Below are positions 25,490 to 36,400 of a stretch of 39,463 bases of DNA, in pieces. The DNA comes from Chrysochromulina tobinii (Eukaryota > Haptophyta > Prymnesiales > Chrysochromulinaceae), in NCBI GenBank assembly GCA_001275005.1, contig JWZX01002420.1:1-39463 (forward strand), read 5' to 3'. Every line of letters starts with the position of its first letter. Within the stretch, counting starts at the first letter, position 1. The position numbers and the translations under genes were made by a program. The notes beneath the pieces were generated by a model. That model made no database searches. It was not told where the DNA came from and saw only the letters and a list, made by a program, of their open reading frames with translations.

Positions 25490-27145
25490 ATGGCGCAAGG
25501 AGCGACGAAACGCAACACAAGTGCAATAATGGCAGACACTCGCATGCTCACCACTGCGCCGTCGGCCCTCGCAGACTCGCCATCGCTCACCTCGCTACCC
25601 ATCGAGACGCTCACACACGTGCTCAACTCAGTTGGCGACTTCCGCTGTGTCGCCAGTGCCTCTTGCACGTGCCGAGCCATGCAGCTGGCGATGCTAGACG
25701 TGAGCATCGTCGTGCTCCGCTCGCCGCAGCAGCAGTTGCATAAGCAAGCTACCGCGCTACGATATTGGAACGCGACACCTCCGGGTCAGACCCGGCCTAA
25801 GGCGCAACAGCTGGTGGCCCCCACCCCGTGGTGGCTCCGTCCCCTGCGGACACGTCAGCGCTTGTCGGAGCTCTGGCTCAGCTCGACGCTGCTGAACGAC
25901 GAGACCGTCACGCTGCTTGTGCGCGACGTGCTCAGGGTCCATCCCGAGCTGCGCACGCTGGCCATGATCGGCCCACAGATCACAGGCTCCGCGCCACGAA
26001 TTGGGCCGGACGGCGCCGAGGAGCTTGCGGCGTGGGTGCGCCACGCTCGCGGCCACCTCTCAGCACTGATGGTGTGCAACGCGCGCGTGGGCGTGAGCGG
26101 CGCGCTCGCGCTCGCCGACGCCATCGACGGCAAAGGCGCACCTCGCTCCGTTGACGACAACCACCACGGAGACCAGAGCGGCGACGAGGGCGACGAGGAG
26201 GAGGAGGACGACGACGACGAGGAGGACGACGAGGACGACGACGAGGAGGAAGGCTTGGAGGACGAAGGCGACGACCAGCGAGGCGGCGGCGGCGGCGCAC
26301 AGGATGGTGGCGGCGGCGCACAGGATGGTGGCGGCGGCGCACAGGATGGTGGCGGCAGCTCCGATTGCGCGCTGCGTGTGCTGCGCCTCCGGCGCGTCGG
26401 ACTACTCAAGGCGGACGTACGGCCCATTGGTGCCGCGCTGTACCGGAGCGGGCGCAGCCTGACCGACCTCTCCCTCGCCCACAATCGGCTTGGCGAGGCG
26501 GGCGTGATGGCGCTGGCTCCGTGGCTGTCTCGCGACGAGTGCCTAGTGAGTCGGCTGGACTTGACAGCGTGCGAGATCGACAGTGCGGCCCTGGCACAGC
26601 TGGTCGACGCCTTGGTCGGCGACGGCTGTGTCGGTTCGCGTCGTATCGGTACGCCGATCGGTACGCGCGCCTCGTTCTTGCCGCTGCGCTTCCTGCTACT
26701 CAGCCGGAACGTCATCGGCCCAGCGGGCGCTGAGCCGCTCAGCGCGATGCTCCTGCACCTGGCGCTCACACAGCCGAGTCTCCACAGTCGGCTTGGGGTC
26801 TTCGAGCGTCTGGACGTGAGTCACAATGGCCTTGGTGACGAGGGGTTGACCGTCCTCGCTAGAGCCATGGAGACGGTGAGCATCTGCTTCGCCGCTGTGT
26901 CTACGACGCCGAGCCTGCGGTGTGTGACGCTATGGCCCACAGTCGATCCGCGGCGCGTCACACACAGCACCAGCGCCAGCACCAGCACCAGCGCCAGCAG
27001 CCTGGGCAGACAGGCGGGGGCGCCGGAGGAGAACCTGCAGGTGTGGCCACTCCGCCTGTCCACGCTGAGGAGCTGCCGAGAGGCCTCAGTCAAGCTGTGG
27101 CGCTGCCACCAGAGGAAAGAGTTGACTTCTCACTTCGAGGTGTGA
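25490..27145 (+). CDS. F-box-like leucine-rich-repeat protein
   Basis: 551 residues from the first ATG (25490). Residues about 33-75 look F-box-like (LTSLPIETLTHVLNSVGDFRCVAS then CRAMQ). RNI-type LRRs follow: LSELWLSSTLLNDETVTLLV, LTDLSLAHNRLGEAGVMAL, LSRLDLTACEID-type and FERLDVSHNGLGDEGLTVLARAM. They are interrupted by a long acidic tract of Glu/Asp and a 21-bp minisatellite encoding GGGAQDG (26281-26355). Such proteins usually present substrates to SCF ubiquitin ligases; that is inference. The last ~90 residues after VLARAMET are not LRR-like. A GTGAGC donor (26876) and CCTGCAG|GTG acceptor (27040) would remove exactly 165 nt in frame, so the C-terminal end may be spliced. Confidence 0.72.
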   Translation: MAQGATKRNTSAIMADTRMLTTAPSALADSPSLTSLPIETLTHVLNSVGDFRCVASASCTCRAMQLAMLDVSIVVLRSPQQQLHKQATALRYWNATPPGQTRPKAQQLVAPTPWWLRPLRTRQRLSELWLSSTLLNDETVTLLVRDVLRVHPELRTLAMIGPQITGSAPRIGPDGAEELAAWVRHARGHLSALMVCNARVGVSGALALADAIDGKGAPRSVDDNHHGDQSGDEGDEEEEDDDDEEDDEDDDEEEGLEDEGDDQRGGGGGAQDGGGGAQDGGGGAQDGGGSSDCALRVLRLRRVGLLKADVRPIGAALYRSGRSLTDLSLAHNRLGEAGVMALAPWLSRDECLVSRLDLTACEIDSAALAQLVDALVGDGCVGSRRIGTPIGTRASFLPLRFLLLSRNVIGPAGAEPLSAMLLHLALTQPSLHSRLGVFERLDVSHNGLGDEGLTVLARAMETVSICFAAVSTTPSLRCVTLWPTVDPRRVTHSTSASTSTSASSLGRQAGAPEENLQVWPLRLSTLRSCREASVKLWRCHQRKELTSHFEV

Positions 27146-28352
27146 CGTTTTGCTGTTTTCTGTCGTTTGACGGGTTCCGATTCGCGTACGTCTCCGTGCA
27201 GGCCACGTCCGCGAAGGCCCAAAGTATGACGCGATGCGATGCAGCACCGCGGGCACGCACGCGCTTCGCGCACGATTCCAGAACCCAGTCCCTAAGATTG
27301 TCGTCCGCGCGCACGTCGTACCACGTTTGTTCCTGTCCGCGCCGCCGCCCGTCGCGCTCGCGGTTTTTAGCGTCGGGCCGAGGCGAGAGGCAACGCAAGA
27401 TGGTGTACGTCGTGTGACGTTATTCTTTCGATGGAGACGCATCCAGACATGATGTCATTGTGTACTGGACTGGGTACTCATGGGCATGCCTGGGTGCGCT
27501 GGGCCGCTGCGCTGCGCTCCGCGCGCCTCCGCCGTCTCCCCCTGTCACGCCCCCACCCGGGGCGCGCGCGCGCCCCATCTCACGTCACACCCGACGCCTC
27601 ACTGCTCACATCTCACCGCACGCCCACCGGCCCACGCCCACGGCAGCACGGTGCACAGTCCACAGAGTCACACCGTCGACAAGACACAAGTCACATGGAC
27701 GCACACTACAAGTCACCACAAGGTTCCGCACAGATGCCCCCGCCCCGGGCTTGTAAAAGCCGAACGTGTACCCACGCTCAGAGTATGCATCTACCAGCCA
27801 TCAGTACAGAGTACGTGTCCTCGCCCGCTCCCGTCTCACACGGCATTGCATGAATCGCACTGTGGCTAAGGTGAATCCATGCTGTGCATGCACGCACTCG
27901 CCCATCTCAGTGCTCATTCGTGACGCCTGGCCCTGCCCAGCTGCCGACGACGTTTGAGTGCAGCTCGTAGCCGAGATGCATACAGACCCCCGCCCTTGAC
28001 CCCCGCCCGCCGTCGGTGAGGTCCACCCGTCCAGCCAGCCGCAATCCCACCGAGAGGAGGAGCTCCTTCTCCTCGCCTTCACACCGAGATGGGGAGCCTT
28101 CACACCGAGAGGAGGAGCTCCTTCTCCTCGCCTTCACACCGAGAGGGGGAGCCTTCACACCGAGAGGGGGAGCTCCTTCGCACGCCTTCGCACGCCTGCG
28201 TCGCCTCCTTTGCCACCAGTGCCTTCTCTGCCTCCTTTGCTGCATCCTGCCGCGATCCTTCCGCGACACCTTCCGCGACACCTCCCTCGCCGCCCATGGG
28301 TGCTCCCCCTCCCCGCTCTCACCGTCCCGAGGGCGCCCTCAGAAGCACAGCC
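27146..28352. other. Gene-free region with minisatellites
   Basis: About 1.2 kb with no supported gene. It contains a CACTCG/CACAGT-rich stretch (27650-27930). A clear minisatellite lies at 28040-28175, and a duplicated CCTCAGAAGCACAG near 28340-28365 overlaps the end of the SAPS gene. Confidence 0.5.
28040..28175. repeat. Minisatellite with TTCACACCGAG core
   Basis: Two nested levels: a short unit CCTTCACACCGAGAGGGGGAG alternates with a longer block containing GAGCTCCTTCTCCTCGCC. The compound unit of about 55-60 bp is present at least twice. Confidence 0.85.
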
Positions 28353-31300
28353 TCAGAAGCACAGCGTTCGTACGGACGAGCGGATTTGCGTGATCGCAGA
28401 GTCCTCCTCGCCTTCCGCCTCGTCGGCATCCGCGCCGTCCAGCTCGGCGCCCATCTCGGCGCTCAGCTGGGCACGCGCCAACGCCGCCTGCTCGAACTTG
28501 GACGAGAGCAGTGGCGACTCGAGTGCTGGCTTGGCTTGGCTTGGCTTGGCTTGGGGCTTGGCTTCGGAGCCGATCGTCGGCGAGAAGAGTCCTCCGAAGG
28601 CACCTCCTCCCAAGGCAGGCGAGGGCAGCGGCGAGGGCAGCGGCGAGTCCGAGATGCCCCCAAAAGGCGAGGCCTCCTTCGCGCGTCGGTGCAGGTACGT
28701 GCGTCGAGTCACCTTGGGCTGCGGCGTGTCGCGCGAAAAGTCGTCCGACGAGCGCAGGCTGTCGCCCTCGACGTACGAGGCGCCGCGCTCGCCGGCGCTC
28801 GAGACGGCGCTCGCGCTCTCGGGGCGCGGCGTGCCATTGTGCGAGGGAGCATTCGGCCGCGGCGTGCCATTGTGCGGATGCTCGTGCTGGGCCGCCAGCG
28901 GCGGCGCGCGCCCATGGTGTGAAAGGGTCGGCGTCCCCGGGTGTGAAGGGGTCGGCGTCCCCGGGTGCGCACCCTCGCTCGCGCTCGGAACGGCGCTCGG
29001 AATAGGTGTGCCCGGATGCGCCGCGCGGCGCGCGAGCGGCTGGGGCGAGCCGATCTCGCCAATCTCGCCGATCTCGCCGGGGACGAGGGGCGCCGGTGGC
29101 GCGAGCGCGAAGGCGAAGCCACCGCCGTATTGGGCGCGGCCCTCGGGGCGGGGCGTGCCCGGGTGCACGTTGGTGGCGAGCCGGAATGCGGCGGCACAGC
29201 CCGAGCCGGCGGCCGCGGGGGGCGTCGTCGCGGGCTCCGGCACGCTCACCTGCAGCCGCGGCCCGCCCGAGGATCGAACCGGGGGCGGCGTGGCGCAGCC
29301 CGCCTCGGGGAGCGACGGCTGTGCGCCGGTGGTGGCCGGGCCGGTGTGCGGCCGGACGCGCTTGTTCGCCGTGGGCGGAGAGTTGGGGTCGACATTCTCA
29401 GCGTCGGCGGCATCGAGCGCGGCGGCGGCGGCGGTGACGTCCTCGAGGTGCATCTCATCGGCGGCGAGCGCGGCGGCGGCGTCGGGGTAGATCTCGAAGG
29501 CCTCCTCTTCGAGATCGACCTCGAGATCGACGAGCTCCGCCGGAGATGCGTACAGCTCAGGAGAGACCCTCGAGGAGGCAGGAGAGGGCCCGGCCGGCGC
29601 GGGTGGTGAGGCGGCGACCTCGCCGCCCACGCCCGCCGCGACCGAGCGACCGAGAGCGAGCCACGCGTCCGCGTCGACGCGAAGCGCCTCGCGCACTCCC
29701 GGGTGCGCCTCGGACGCCTTGCAGAGCGCCGTGTAGAGCAGCACCAGATGCTCGCGTGCGGGCGCCGTCCGGGCCGGCAGGCGCATAGCGCGCAGCATCG
29801 ATCGCGGTGTGGTCGCGTTCAGGATGATTGCTGCGTGCATCCGTGGCGCGGGCGCCCGGAGCGCCGACTTGAGCGCGCGGAGCAGCATCACGCGCAGCAG
29901 GTCTTGCTGGCCCCCGCCGTTGACGTCGGGGCGCAGGTAGAGCGCCACCGCCGCCTCGAGCAGCCCTGCGTCGGCCACGAGTGCATGCAAGGCCGGTGGC
30001 GCCGTTTCGAGCAGCGTGGCGAGCAGGGTGGCAAGCCCGATCTGGACCAGGGAGCGCGAGCCCTGCAGTCGCGTGCGCAGCGCGCCCAGCCGCGGCAGCA
30101 GCTGCTGCACGAACGGGCGCTGCTCGCTCCGCGTCGATGCCGTCGATGCCATCGAGGCGCCGCTGATGCCCGTGCCCACGCTCGCGCCACTGCCCTCGCC
30201 GAGGAGGGCGGCGGGCAGGAGGCTCATCTGCTGCTGCTGCTCATCGGAGAGCGTCGCGCACCGCTCCTCGAGCAGCAGCGCGGCCGCGCTCACCTTGAGC
30301 GCGCTGCGCGCCGCGCGCGCCGCGCCCGCGCCCACGCCCGCGCCCGCGCCCACGCCGCCCTGTCCCAAATTAGGAAGGCTCGGACCCAAATTTGGGTCCG
30401 CGAGCGCGGCGTCGAGGAGACTGGTCAGCCCGGGAAGGAAGGCGGGCACGAAGCGCTTGTAGAGCTCGAGAGCATCGGTGCGCTGGGGCAGCGCGTCCAG
30501 GAGCGTGCACAGCAGCTCCGCGCAGTTGTCTGTGCTCTCATCCGCGGCGAGCAGCCGCGCGACGCACTGTGGCAGCAGCGCGTGCTCGCCCATATTAGGC
30601 AACAGGGCCGCATGCATCGGCAGCACCGCCGACGGCGCCGCAGCCGAGATGGCGGCGCACGCCAAGCCCTTGGCGTCGCACGGCAGCCCGAGCACGCACT
30701 TGATCAGCACGCACACGGCCTCCGAGTAGGCGTGCGGCAGCATCCGCGGCAGCAGACGGGCGAGGGTGCTCGTCTCGACCGCCGCGCCCGTCGACGAGCC
30801 TCCCTCGGCCGCGGTCGGCGGCGGCCCGAGCAGTAGGGAGCCGGCGGCGCGGCACCAGTACTGCAATTGCACCGGGTCGAGCGGCGCCGGCCGCTCCACA
30901 AGGGCCCACAGCCGCTCGATGAGCGACGGGTGCGCGTGCAGCGTGCGCAGCGCCGTGCTCGACGTCAGCAGCACCGATGCGGCGAATACAAACTGCTGCC
31001 GCCGCCGGGAGTGCAGGTCGGCGCCGCCGGCGGAGACGGGCGCTGCGACGAGCTGCGCGATTAGCAACCCGACCGCGTCCGAGCGCGCAAACAGCACCTG
31101 CGCGCGCTTGTTCTGGTCAAACTCACGCCGCAGATTGGCAATCTGCTCCTCGAAGAGCTCCTCGCGCGCAAAGAATCCGTCTTCGAACAGCAGCTGGTCC
31201 TCAAAATCGGCGAGGGCGCCGACGACGCGTGCCAGATAGGCGCTCACGCGCCTGTGCATGCAGAGGGCGCCACGCGTCAGGGCTTGGGAGCGCAGGCGGC

Positions 31301-31469
31301 ACGTGCGCGGAAGGGGATGCCGCGAGACTCACTTGGCGAGTGATGGCAGCTCCTCTGCGTCCACCTCGGCGCTTGTCGACGAGACTGGCAGACCCCGCGG
31401 CTTGATGACGTGCATGTTCGCCATGGAGTTGGGGGCACGCGGCGGGAGCGGCGACGAGACGGTGGCCAT
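28353..31469 (-). CDS. SAPS-domain protein (PP6/Sit4 phosphatase regulatory subunit)
   Basis: Exons 31469-31333 and 31251-28353 join in frame (1011 residues). Splicing gives LPSLAK-RVSAYLARVVGAL. A second in-frame ATG at 31424 is a possible start. Residues about 60-600 match the SAPS helical repeat domain: FEDQLLFEDGFFAREELFEEQIANLR, QFVFAASVLLTSSTALRTL, LIERLWALVERPAPLDPVQLQYWCRAAGSLLLG, then SLVQIGLATLLATLLE. SAPS proteins hold the catalytic subunit of PP6 (yeast Sit4) and direct it in cell-cycle and nutrient signalling. The C-terminal 400 residues are disordered, with Ser/Pro/Thr repeats (HPGTPTPS, HNGTPRP, AKPSQAKP) and an acidic end. The 81-bp intron has donor CCAA|GTGAGT and acceptor GCACAG|GCG, with CCCTGACGCG about 25 nt before the acceptor. 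Confidence 0.85.
28526..28562 (-). repeat. Pentanucleotide-type GGCTT coding repeat
   Basis: GGCTT units (plus sense) encode alternating KPSQA-like residues in the SAPS protein tail. The pentamer repeat shifts codon phase each unit, giving the mixed AKPSQ pattern. Confidence 0.8.
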
Positions 31470-32441
31470 CCCAACAACGATGGAACTCGATTCGATCAAG
31501 CAAGCCGCCAAGGGCTGTGGAAAAGCCGGAACCCGATTCCACAGCCCAGACGGAAGCTCGGAACACAGAGTCGGGAACTCGGTTCCAAGGTTCCAAATTC
31601 CAAGCGAGACGGGAACTCGGGAAGTCGGTGCACTTTTGTATTTAACACACACAAACTCGGACCGTCACCCCCACCTCACGTGCTCACGAGAGACGAGACA
31701 CGACTTTGTCTCGAAGAGGTGGAGAGAAGACGAGCGTATTTTTGAAATCGTCGAGGAGTCGTTTTCGACACTATTGACACACTTTGGAAACGTGTACGCA
31801 CGCGGATCGCGGTACATCATCATCCTAACCGAACGACGTGAGTGATCAAGGATGAGAAATATATGGTGCCGGGGGGGAAGACCGCGAGATGCGACGGCCG
31901 ACGCGCCGGCGCCGGACGGGCGTCATCATCGTGACCGACGAGGCACAGGCACAGGCCACAGGCCACGACCCCACAGACAGTTCCTCCCGCGGGACGAAAA
32001 CGGCGTACTCCGCATCTCCGCTGCAAATATGTAAGGCTGCATGCCATGATGTAGCATGCTGAATTGCTTATCATGGCCCTCTGCGCGCATGATGCATGTG
32101 CGAACGTTTCTTGCTGCTCGCTCGCCACAGCGAATTTCGCCGACCGCTCGTCGCCTTGGAGCGGTTGAGATCCCATTCCATCTATCTACCTGCAGCCTCC
32201 TTCCTCCATCCTGGTCGCGTGGTCATGCAGTCCTCCCGTCTCATGCGTGGGCGCCGCCGTGCGCGTTTCGTCGTCGTCGTCGCCGGCGCCGGCACCGTCA
32301 TTTTCTCCTCCTCCTCCTCCTCCTCCTCCTCCTCCTCCTCCTCCTCGCATCGCCTGGGCGCCACCGAGCACGATCGAGGGCTTGCTCCCCTCCTCTCCCT
32401 CCTCCAAGATTCTCGTCCTCTCCCGCCGGTCGAGGGCATGC
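31470..32441. other. Intergenic region upstream of SAPS gene
   Basis: No supported gene in 970 bp. It includes a GGGAACTCGG / GGTTCCAA-type short repeat cluster (31560-31625) near the SAPS start, and a CTC microsatellite at its right side. Confidence 0.5.
32305..32346. repeat. (CTC)14 microsatellite
   Basis: An uninterrupted CTC run of about 42 bp (plus strand). It lies in a gene-free stretch just 3' of the small TM protein gene. Confidence 0.95.
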
Positions 32442-33074
32442 TCACCCGCGCTTCACGAATTTTGCGACCATGTTGCGAAATTTCGTAAAAGGGCCGGGCT
32501 TCTTAGGCGGAAGCGGGACTTGCAGCGCCGAGCTCGTGGCCGTCGTCGGTGACGACAGAGGCTCTGCTGCAGGCTTGGGCTTCGGAGGCGTTGGCGCAGG
32601 CTTCGGCTTCGGCGGCGGAGGGGCAGGCTTGGGGCCTTTCTTCTTGCCGCTCTTGTCGAGCACGTCAGCGGAGATTGTGCCGGTGCTGCCGGCCGAGAAG
32701 CTCATCACTTTGGCACCCAAAGTTTTCACCGCCATGGCCGCGGCGTCGGGGCCGCCCAGCTGCTGCACCATCACTCCGCACGCAACAGCGAGCAGGGCGA
32801 GCACTGCGAGGGCGAGGGCTGTGAACGAGAGCTTTGGGCGCCGCTTCGTGACCGCCAAGGGAGGGACCGGCGATCCGACCAGGACGTTGCTCGAGCCAAC
32901 ATCATTGATGGGTGCGCTCATCGCACCGTTCAAATGCGTCGTGCCGCGGGATGGGGATGGGGAAGCAGCAGGCGCGATCGGCTGCGATTTCCTAGGGCTG
33001 CGATTCGATGGCGAGGAATTCTTCTGCTGCGATGGGCTGCGACGAGCCGGCGAGCTCGCCTGCCGTGGAGGCAT
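32442..33074 (-). CDS. Small Ser/Pro-rich single-TM protein, unknown
   Basis: 210 residues from the first ATG (33074); the frame is open further upstream without ATG. The N-terminal ~80 residues are basic and SP-rich (SSPARRSPSQQKNSSPSNRSPRKS). A single transmembrane helix follows (about 112-135, LSFTALALAVLALLAVACGVMV). A Lys/Pro-rich stretch (KPKPAPTPPKPKP) and a basic C-terminus (FTKFRNMVAKFVKRG) end it. I do not recognise a family. Composition and the clean helix favour a real gene, but no homology supports it. Confidence 0.5.
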   Translation of the reverse strand: MPPRQASSPARRSPSQQKNSSPSNRSPRKSQPIAPAASPSPSRGTTHLNGAMSAPINDVGSSNVLVGSPVPPLAVTKRRPKLSFTALALAVLALLAVACGVMVQQLGGPDAAAMAVKTLGAKVMSFSAGSTGTISADVLDKSGKKKGPKPAPPPPKPKPAPTPPKPKPAAEPLSSPTTATSSALQVPLPPKKPGPFTKFRNMVAKFVKRG

Positions 33075-33445
33075 TTTTTGCTGGCGGCCGTTCAGATTCC
33101 TGGTCTCGTGTGCAAGATTCCTGTTTCTTCTTCGAAGGAAGAGAAGCGTGGTCACAGTACATGTATTTGGTCACAGTCACGAGACAGTCAAGAACAAGCG
33201 TGCGGACACCGGCAGTAAGGAACCCGCAATTCTCAGTTGTTTGGTCCGTGTGACAGGAGTGTTGGCATGGGAGGCCACTCCTCGTACCGTCTGTGTGACC
33301 CGTGTGTCCCGTGTGAACGTTTACGCGACACATGCGTCAACCGGTGCTACGGCGCTGTGCCCCGTGTGTGTCCAGGCTCGGCGTTTTGAACCCGCGGGAA
33401 GGAATTGGGTTTCGCCAAACATCGCATCTCGTCCGAGACGTCGGA
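33075..33445. promoter_or_regulatory. Divergent upstream region of TM protein and EXS transporter
   Basis: About 370 bp. A GTGTGACC / GTGTCCCGTGTG word cluster lies near 33290-33320. No gene seen, and no SPX-domain coding sequence is found here. Confidence 0.4.
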
Positions 33446-36400
33446 ATGCAGCGCGGCCCTGAGCCGGAGCGCAGCTCAGCCAGCTCGGCGCATTCGGACT
33501 CCGCGCAGGAGGCGGCAGTGGCGCGAGATCGTCGGATGAGCAACGAGCATGTGCATAAGCACTCTGATCACATTCATGATCATGATGGCGACGGGCTCGT
33601 GGACTTCGAAGGTGACGGCTTCGGCGAACGTCAGCAGGAGTGGCGGAGAACGGTAGAGCACTTCTTTTGGCTTGGCGTGCAGGTTGGGCTGGCAGGGTGC
33701 ATGTGCGCCGTTGCCGTCGCAATGGTCGTTGTGAGCCAGGCGGGGGGCCTCGTCGGCGAGCTCTCCTCCCTGTATTACCCTGTCTTCCGCTGGCCGCTGC
33801 TCTTGGCTTTCTGCGCCGCCGTGTACGGCCTGACGCTGCTGATGTGGAAGCGGCACGCGATCAATTTTGCGGGTGTGCTCGGGGTCGACGAGAAGCGACA
33901 CCACTTCCACTACATCATATCCCACGCCTTCACCGTCGTCTTCATCTGCTTCGTCTGCTTTGTTGGGTGCGCGCGCCAACGCACTGGCATGATGACCTTC
34001 AGGAACAGCCACGATGATGACTGAAGAGTGCGGTGCGATGTGCGTGACACAGGTACATGCTTTCCATCCAATCACGAAATGATCTACACATGGAGCTCGA
34101 GATTGAAATCAAAGAAAGGATGTGGGAGGATGTCACAGCCGAACTGGCACAGCAGGATGATGAAATGGTCAATCCTCCTCCACCCCCCGCGAAAAGAAGT
34201 AGACCATTGGGACGACTGTTACTTGACACGGAGACCTACAACGTCGATCTTAAGAACAAAGGGCGCCATATTGACGTGTGGCCACTGCTTGCGGTCGTCC
34301 TCTCCGTGCTTTACGTCGGCTGGCCGTTCGACATCACGCCGAATTGGAGTGACGCTCAGCAGAGGCGCGGCTTGTTTCAGAGCATCGCTACTGTGCTTCG
34401 GGCGCCCTTCTCCCCGCACACTTTCGTCTTCAACTTCGTCGCCGATATCCTCTGCTCGCTCTCGCTGGCCTTTCAGGACATTTGGTGCGCTTCCAATGAG
34501 CCCCCGTGTTGAAGACCTCTCATTTGCACGCGTCCGCCCAATGACCCCCACTGATGAAGACATGTGCGGCCCCCACACAGCGCCCCATGACGACCTTGGG
34601 GAATCCCGCCACCCCCTTGGCTCTCAAGAACTCACGGACCCCACAGCTCACACGACCCCACAGCTCACACGGACCCCACAGTTCACACGGACCCCACAGC
34701 TCACACGGCCGGGGTTGTCGCTCGCTCAGGTACACCCTATGCATCTATGGCACTATGGAGGCGTGGCACGTGGGCGAGTGGCAGCGTGAGGAACAAAGGT
34801 TCGAGCACCCGCTGGCGATGTGCATCATGAGCAACCGTTGGTACCGTTTCGTGCAGCTGAGCTTCTCTATCCTACCCTTTTGGGTGAGGCTGATGCAATG
34901 CATGCGCGGGTACCACGACACGCACAACACGTTGCACCTGTGGAACGGTCTGAAGTACAGCTGCTCCATCGGAGTGGCGGTACTCGCGCGCTTCCATGGA
35001 CGCACCGCAGCGTGGCTCACTCTCTCCATCATCGCCACCACCTATTCGGGCTTGTGGGACATCTTTTTGGATTGGGGGCACGGCCCTCCTTGGCTTCGTC
35101 GGCTCATCGACGGCGATCGGTTTGCCAACCTACGCGCGGCCAAGGGGTGGGGCATGTGGCGGCCGCACGCGCACGTGAGCCGGCGACAGATATACGTGGT
35201 CGTGGCGGCCAACCTGCTGATGCGCTGTACGTGGACGATCTACGTCGCGCCTGGCAAGGTGGTCACCACGCAGCACACGATCCTTCTATGGGGCCTGATC
35301 GAGCTCGTGCGCCGAGCTGTCTGGTCGTATTTTCGAGTCGAGTGGGAGGAGGCTAAGATTCGACTGGCGGGTGAGCTGGCGCAGGCCGACGAGCATGCAG
35401 CGAGGGAGGCCGCGGAGGCGTTAGCCTCTGGGGAGGTGCTCGAGAAGGAAGAGTCCGCGCGCCGTCTCCAGAAGACGGCTCGGCCGATGCTCCAGGCGCT
35501 CAGGGGGGTGGCTTCGTTCAGTAGCACACAGTCGATGCTCTCGAAGAGAGAGGCTTCCTCACGTCGTCAGAAGTCGTTTGCAAATCTCGCTCGGCCGGTG
35601 CTGCACCAGTTGAGGGGGGTGGATGCATTCTCAGCAGCACCCCGCAGCAGCAGCTTGGTTTCGCCCCATTATCACCATGAGTTCGGGCACACTCCCAGCC
35701 ACTCCGCTCGGCATGAGACGTCGCGGCCTGATTCCTCTCGTGATGGACACCTTTCGATCCGAGAAGGGATCGCCTCGCCGGATCCCGGTCCGGAGAGGCC
35801 ACCCGCGACTCCCGCCCACACTCCAGCCCACTCGCCGCGCCTGTCCGACCGTCAGATCGCCATCCATGATATCTTCGATCAACGACACCCTCCGGGTGCG
35901 TTCTCGATGCGAGGGGTAAGCCCGAAGCGGCCAGACCCGAAGCGGCCTGACCCTCCGAGACTCAAACCGAAAAGCCCGAAAACCACGCCCACCCAGTCGC
36001 CGAAATCCAGCGGGACCCGAGTGAAGATCTCGCCCACCCACTCGCCGCCCCAACAATCGCCCAGTCACCAGCCCAGCAACTTCGCGGCCGGAGTAGGCAT
36101 CGCGGATGGACTACCATCTGGGGCTTCATCAGTCGAGGGCCGAGCTGTCAGCCGGCCCTCGGTCGAGAAAGGCGCCGTGTTGGGCGAGATGCGAGCGGTC
36201 AGGCGGGCGCCCCAACTCTCAGAAAGGCAACCCACCCAAGAAGAGGGTGTCAATGTAGTGAGGGTGCCGCGGCCTTCTAAAGAGGATGCCTCGCAAGACC
36301 TCGTCGTCATGGTGCCGCGGACTTCAAAAGAGCTGCAGGCGCTGACCAGGACGGCGCTGCCCCCCGGACAAGACCTGCCCGGAAAAGCTCTCGAACCGGT

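Noticed and set aside
28210-30836. Long plus-strand frames over the SAPS gene
   Set aside because: Antisense shadows. The minus strand carries the SAPS motifs and a frame-restoring splice.
33560-33600. EF-hand in the EXS protein N-terminus (DHDGDGLVDFEG)
   Set aside because: The loop lacks the Glu/Asp at position 12 and there are no flanking E and F helices; better described as a His/Asp-rich stretch.
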